Assembly: GCA_019649035.1 (NCBI GenBank)
Contig: BMAT01002576.1
Coordinates: forward strand, 168,333-198,511
Reading direction: 5' to 3'
DNA: 30,179 nucleotides
Source of the DNA: Elysia marginata
Taxonomy: Eukaryota; Mollusca; Gastropoda; Plakobranchidae
Below the pieces are notes generated by a model. It was not told the origin of the DNA, searched no databases, and saw only the letters and a program-made list of their open reading frames with translations. Below, piece after piece: positions 30,095 to 30,179 of this stretch. Numbering within the stretch: the first letter of the stretch is position 1; every line of letters begins with the position of its first letter. The position numbers were made by a program, and so were the translations under genes.

Positions 30095-30179
30095 GTAAGT
30101 AAAAGGGCTGCTATTCGAATTTTTGTTCTCAGATATTTTATGGTCAAGTCTGGACTTTATAATAAGACCACACCTTACT

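Noticed and set aside
1-30179. CRISPR arrays, operons, phage or other prokaryotic systems
   Set aside because: No regularly spaced repeats and no ribosome-binding or operon structure; intron-containing genes and SINE/LINE content show this is animal DNA.

Overview
This is eukaryotic genomic DNA. Coding sequence is interrupted by GT-AG introns, the background is very AT-rich, and there are LINE and SINE remnants and an assembly gap of 265 Ns. The exon proteins (a Rab3 ending in CSC, an animal-type hydroxypyruvate isomerase) and the mix of CR1/L2-like LINEs, tRNA-derived SINEs with TTAC tails, a PIF/Harbinger relic and a decayed endonuclease/RT-type LINE suggest an invertebrate animal, most likely a mollusc. 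The mollusc call is inference.

Layout: (1) 1-1392 is a Rab3 intron with a pyrimidine/purine foldback-like repeat. (2) 1393-1583 is the last coding exon of Rab3 (+ strand). A T-rich region follows that probably holds a long Rab3 3'UTR; the best poly(A) candidate I see is the tandem AATAAATAAA at 7881-7890. (3) About 7.9-15.8 kb is gene-poor. It holds a PIF/Harbinger-derived element with a fossil transposase start (10570-11250), the 3' part of a CR1/L2-like LINE interrupted by the N gap (12850-13690), and a tRNA-derived SINE carrying a small nested insertion (14911-15325). (4) 15881-25057, minus strand, holds eight consecutive exons that I could join in frame into one polytopic membrane protein of about 860 residues. 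The protein has an N-terminal segment, about eight membrane spans in one 1.36-kb exon, a cytosolic domain and an acidic serine-rich tail. I do not recognise the family with certainty. Two SINEs in opposite orientation sit in its last intron. (5) 25353-25775 is a short, CpG-containing divergent promoter region with a near-consensus DR1 nuclear-receptor site. (6) From 25776, plus strand, come the first three coding exons of HYI (hydroxypyruvate isomerase), which runs off the window end. HYI intron 1 contains a broken minus-strand LINE reverse transcriptase, one part of which is replaced by a 126-bp segment that recurs 0.83 kb away.

The three genes are not an operon. Rab3 and the membrane-protein gene converge. 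The membrane-protein gene and HYI appear to diverge from a shared promoter interval, although the first exon of the membrane-protein gene is unresolved. I found no bacterial-type system, CRISPR array or authentic tRNA/rRNA gene. The most novel items are the unrecognised polytopic protein, the LINE patch/duplication, and the hairpin shared by a SINE tail and a LINE tail.
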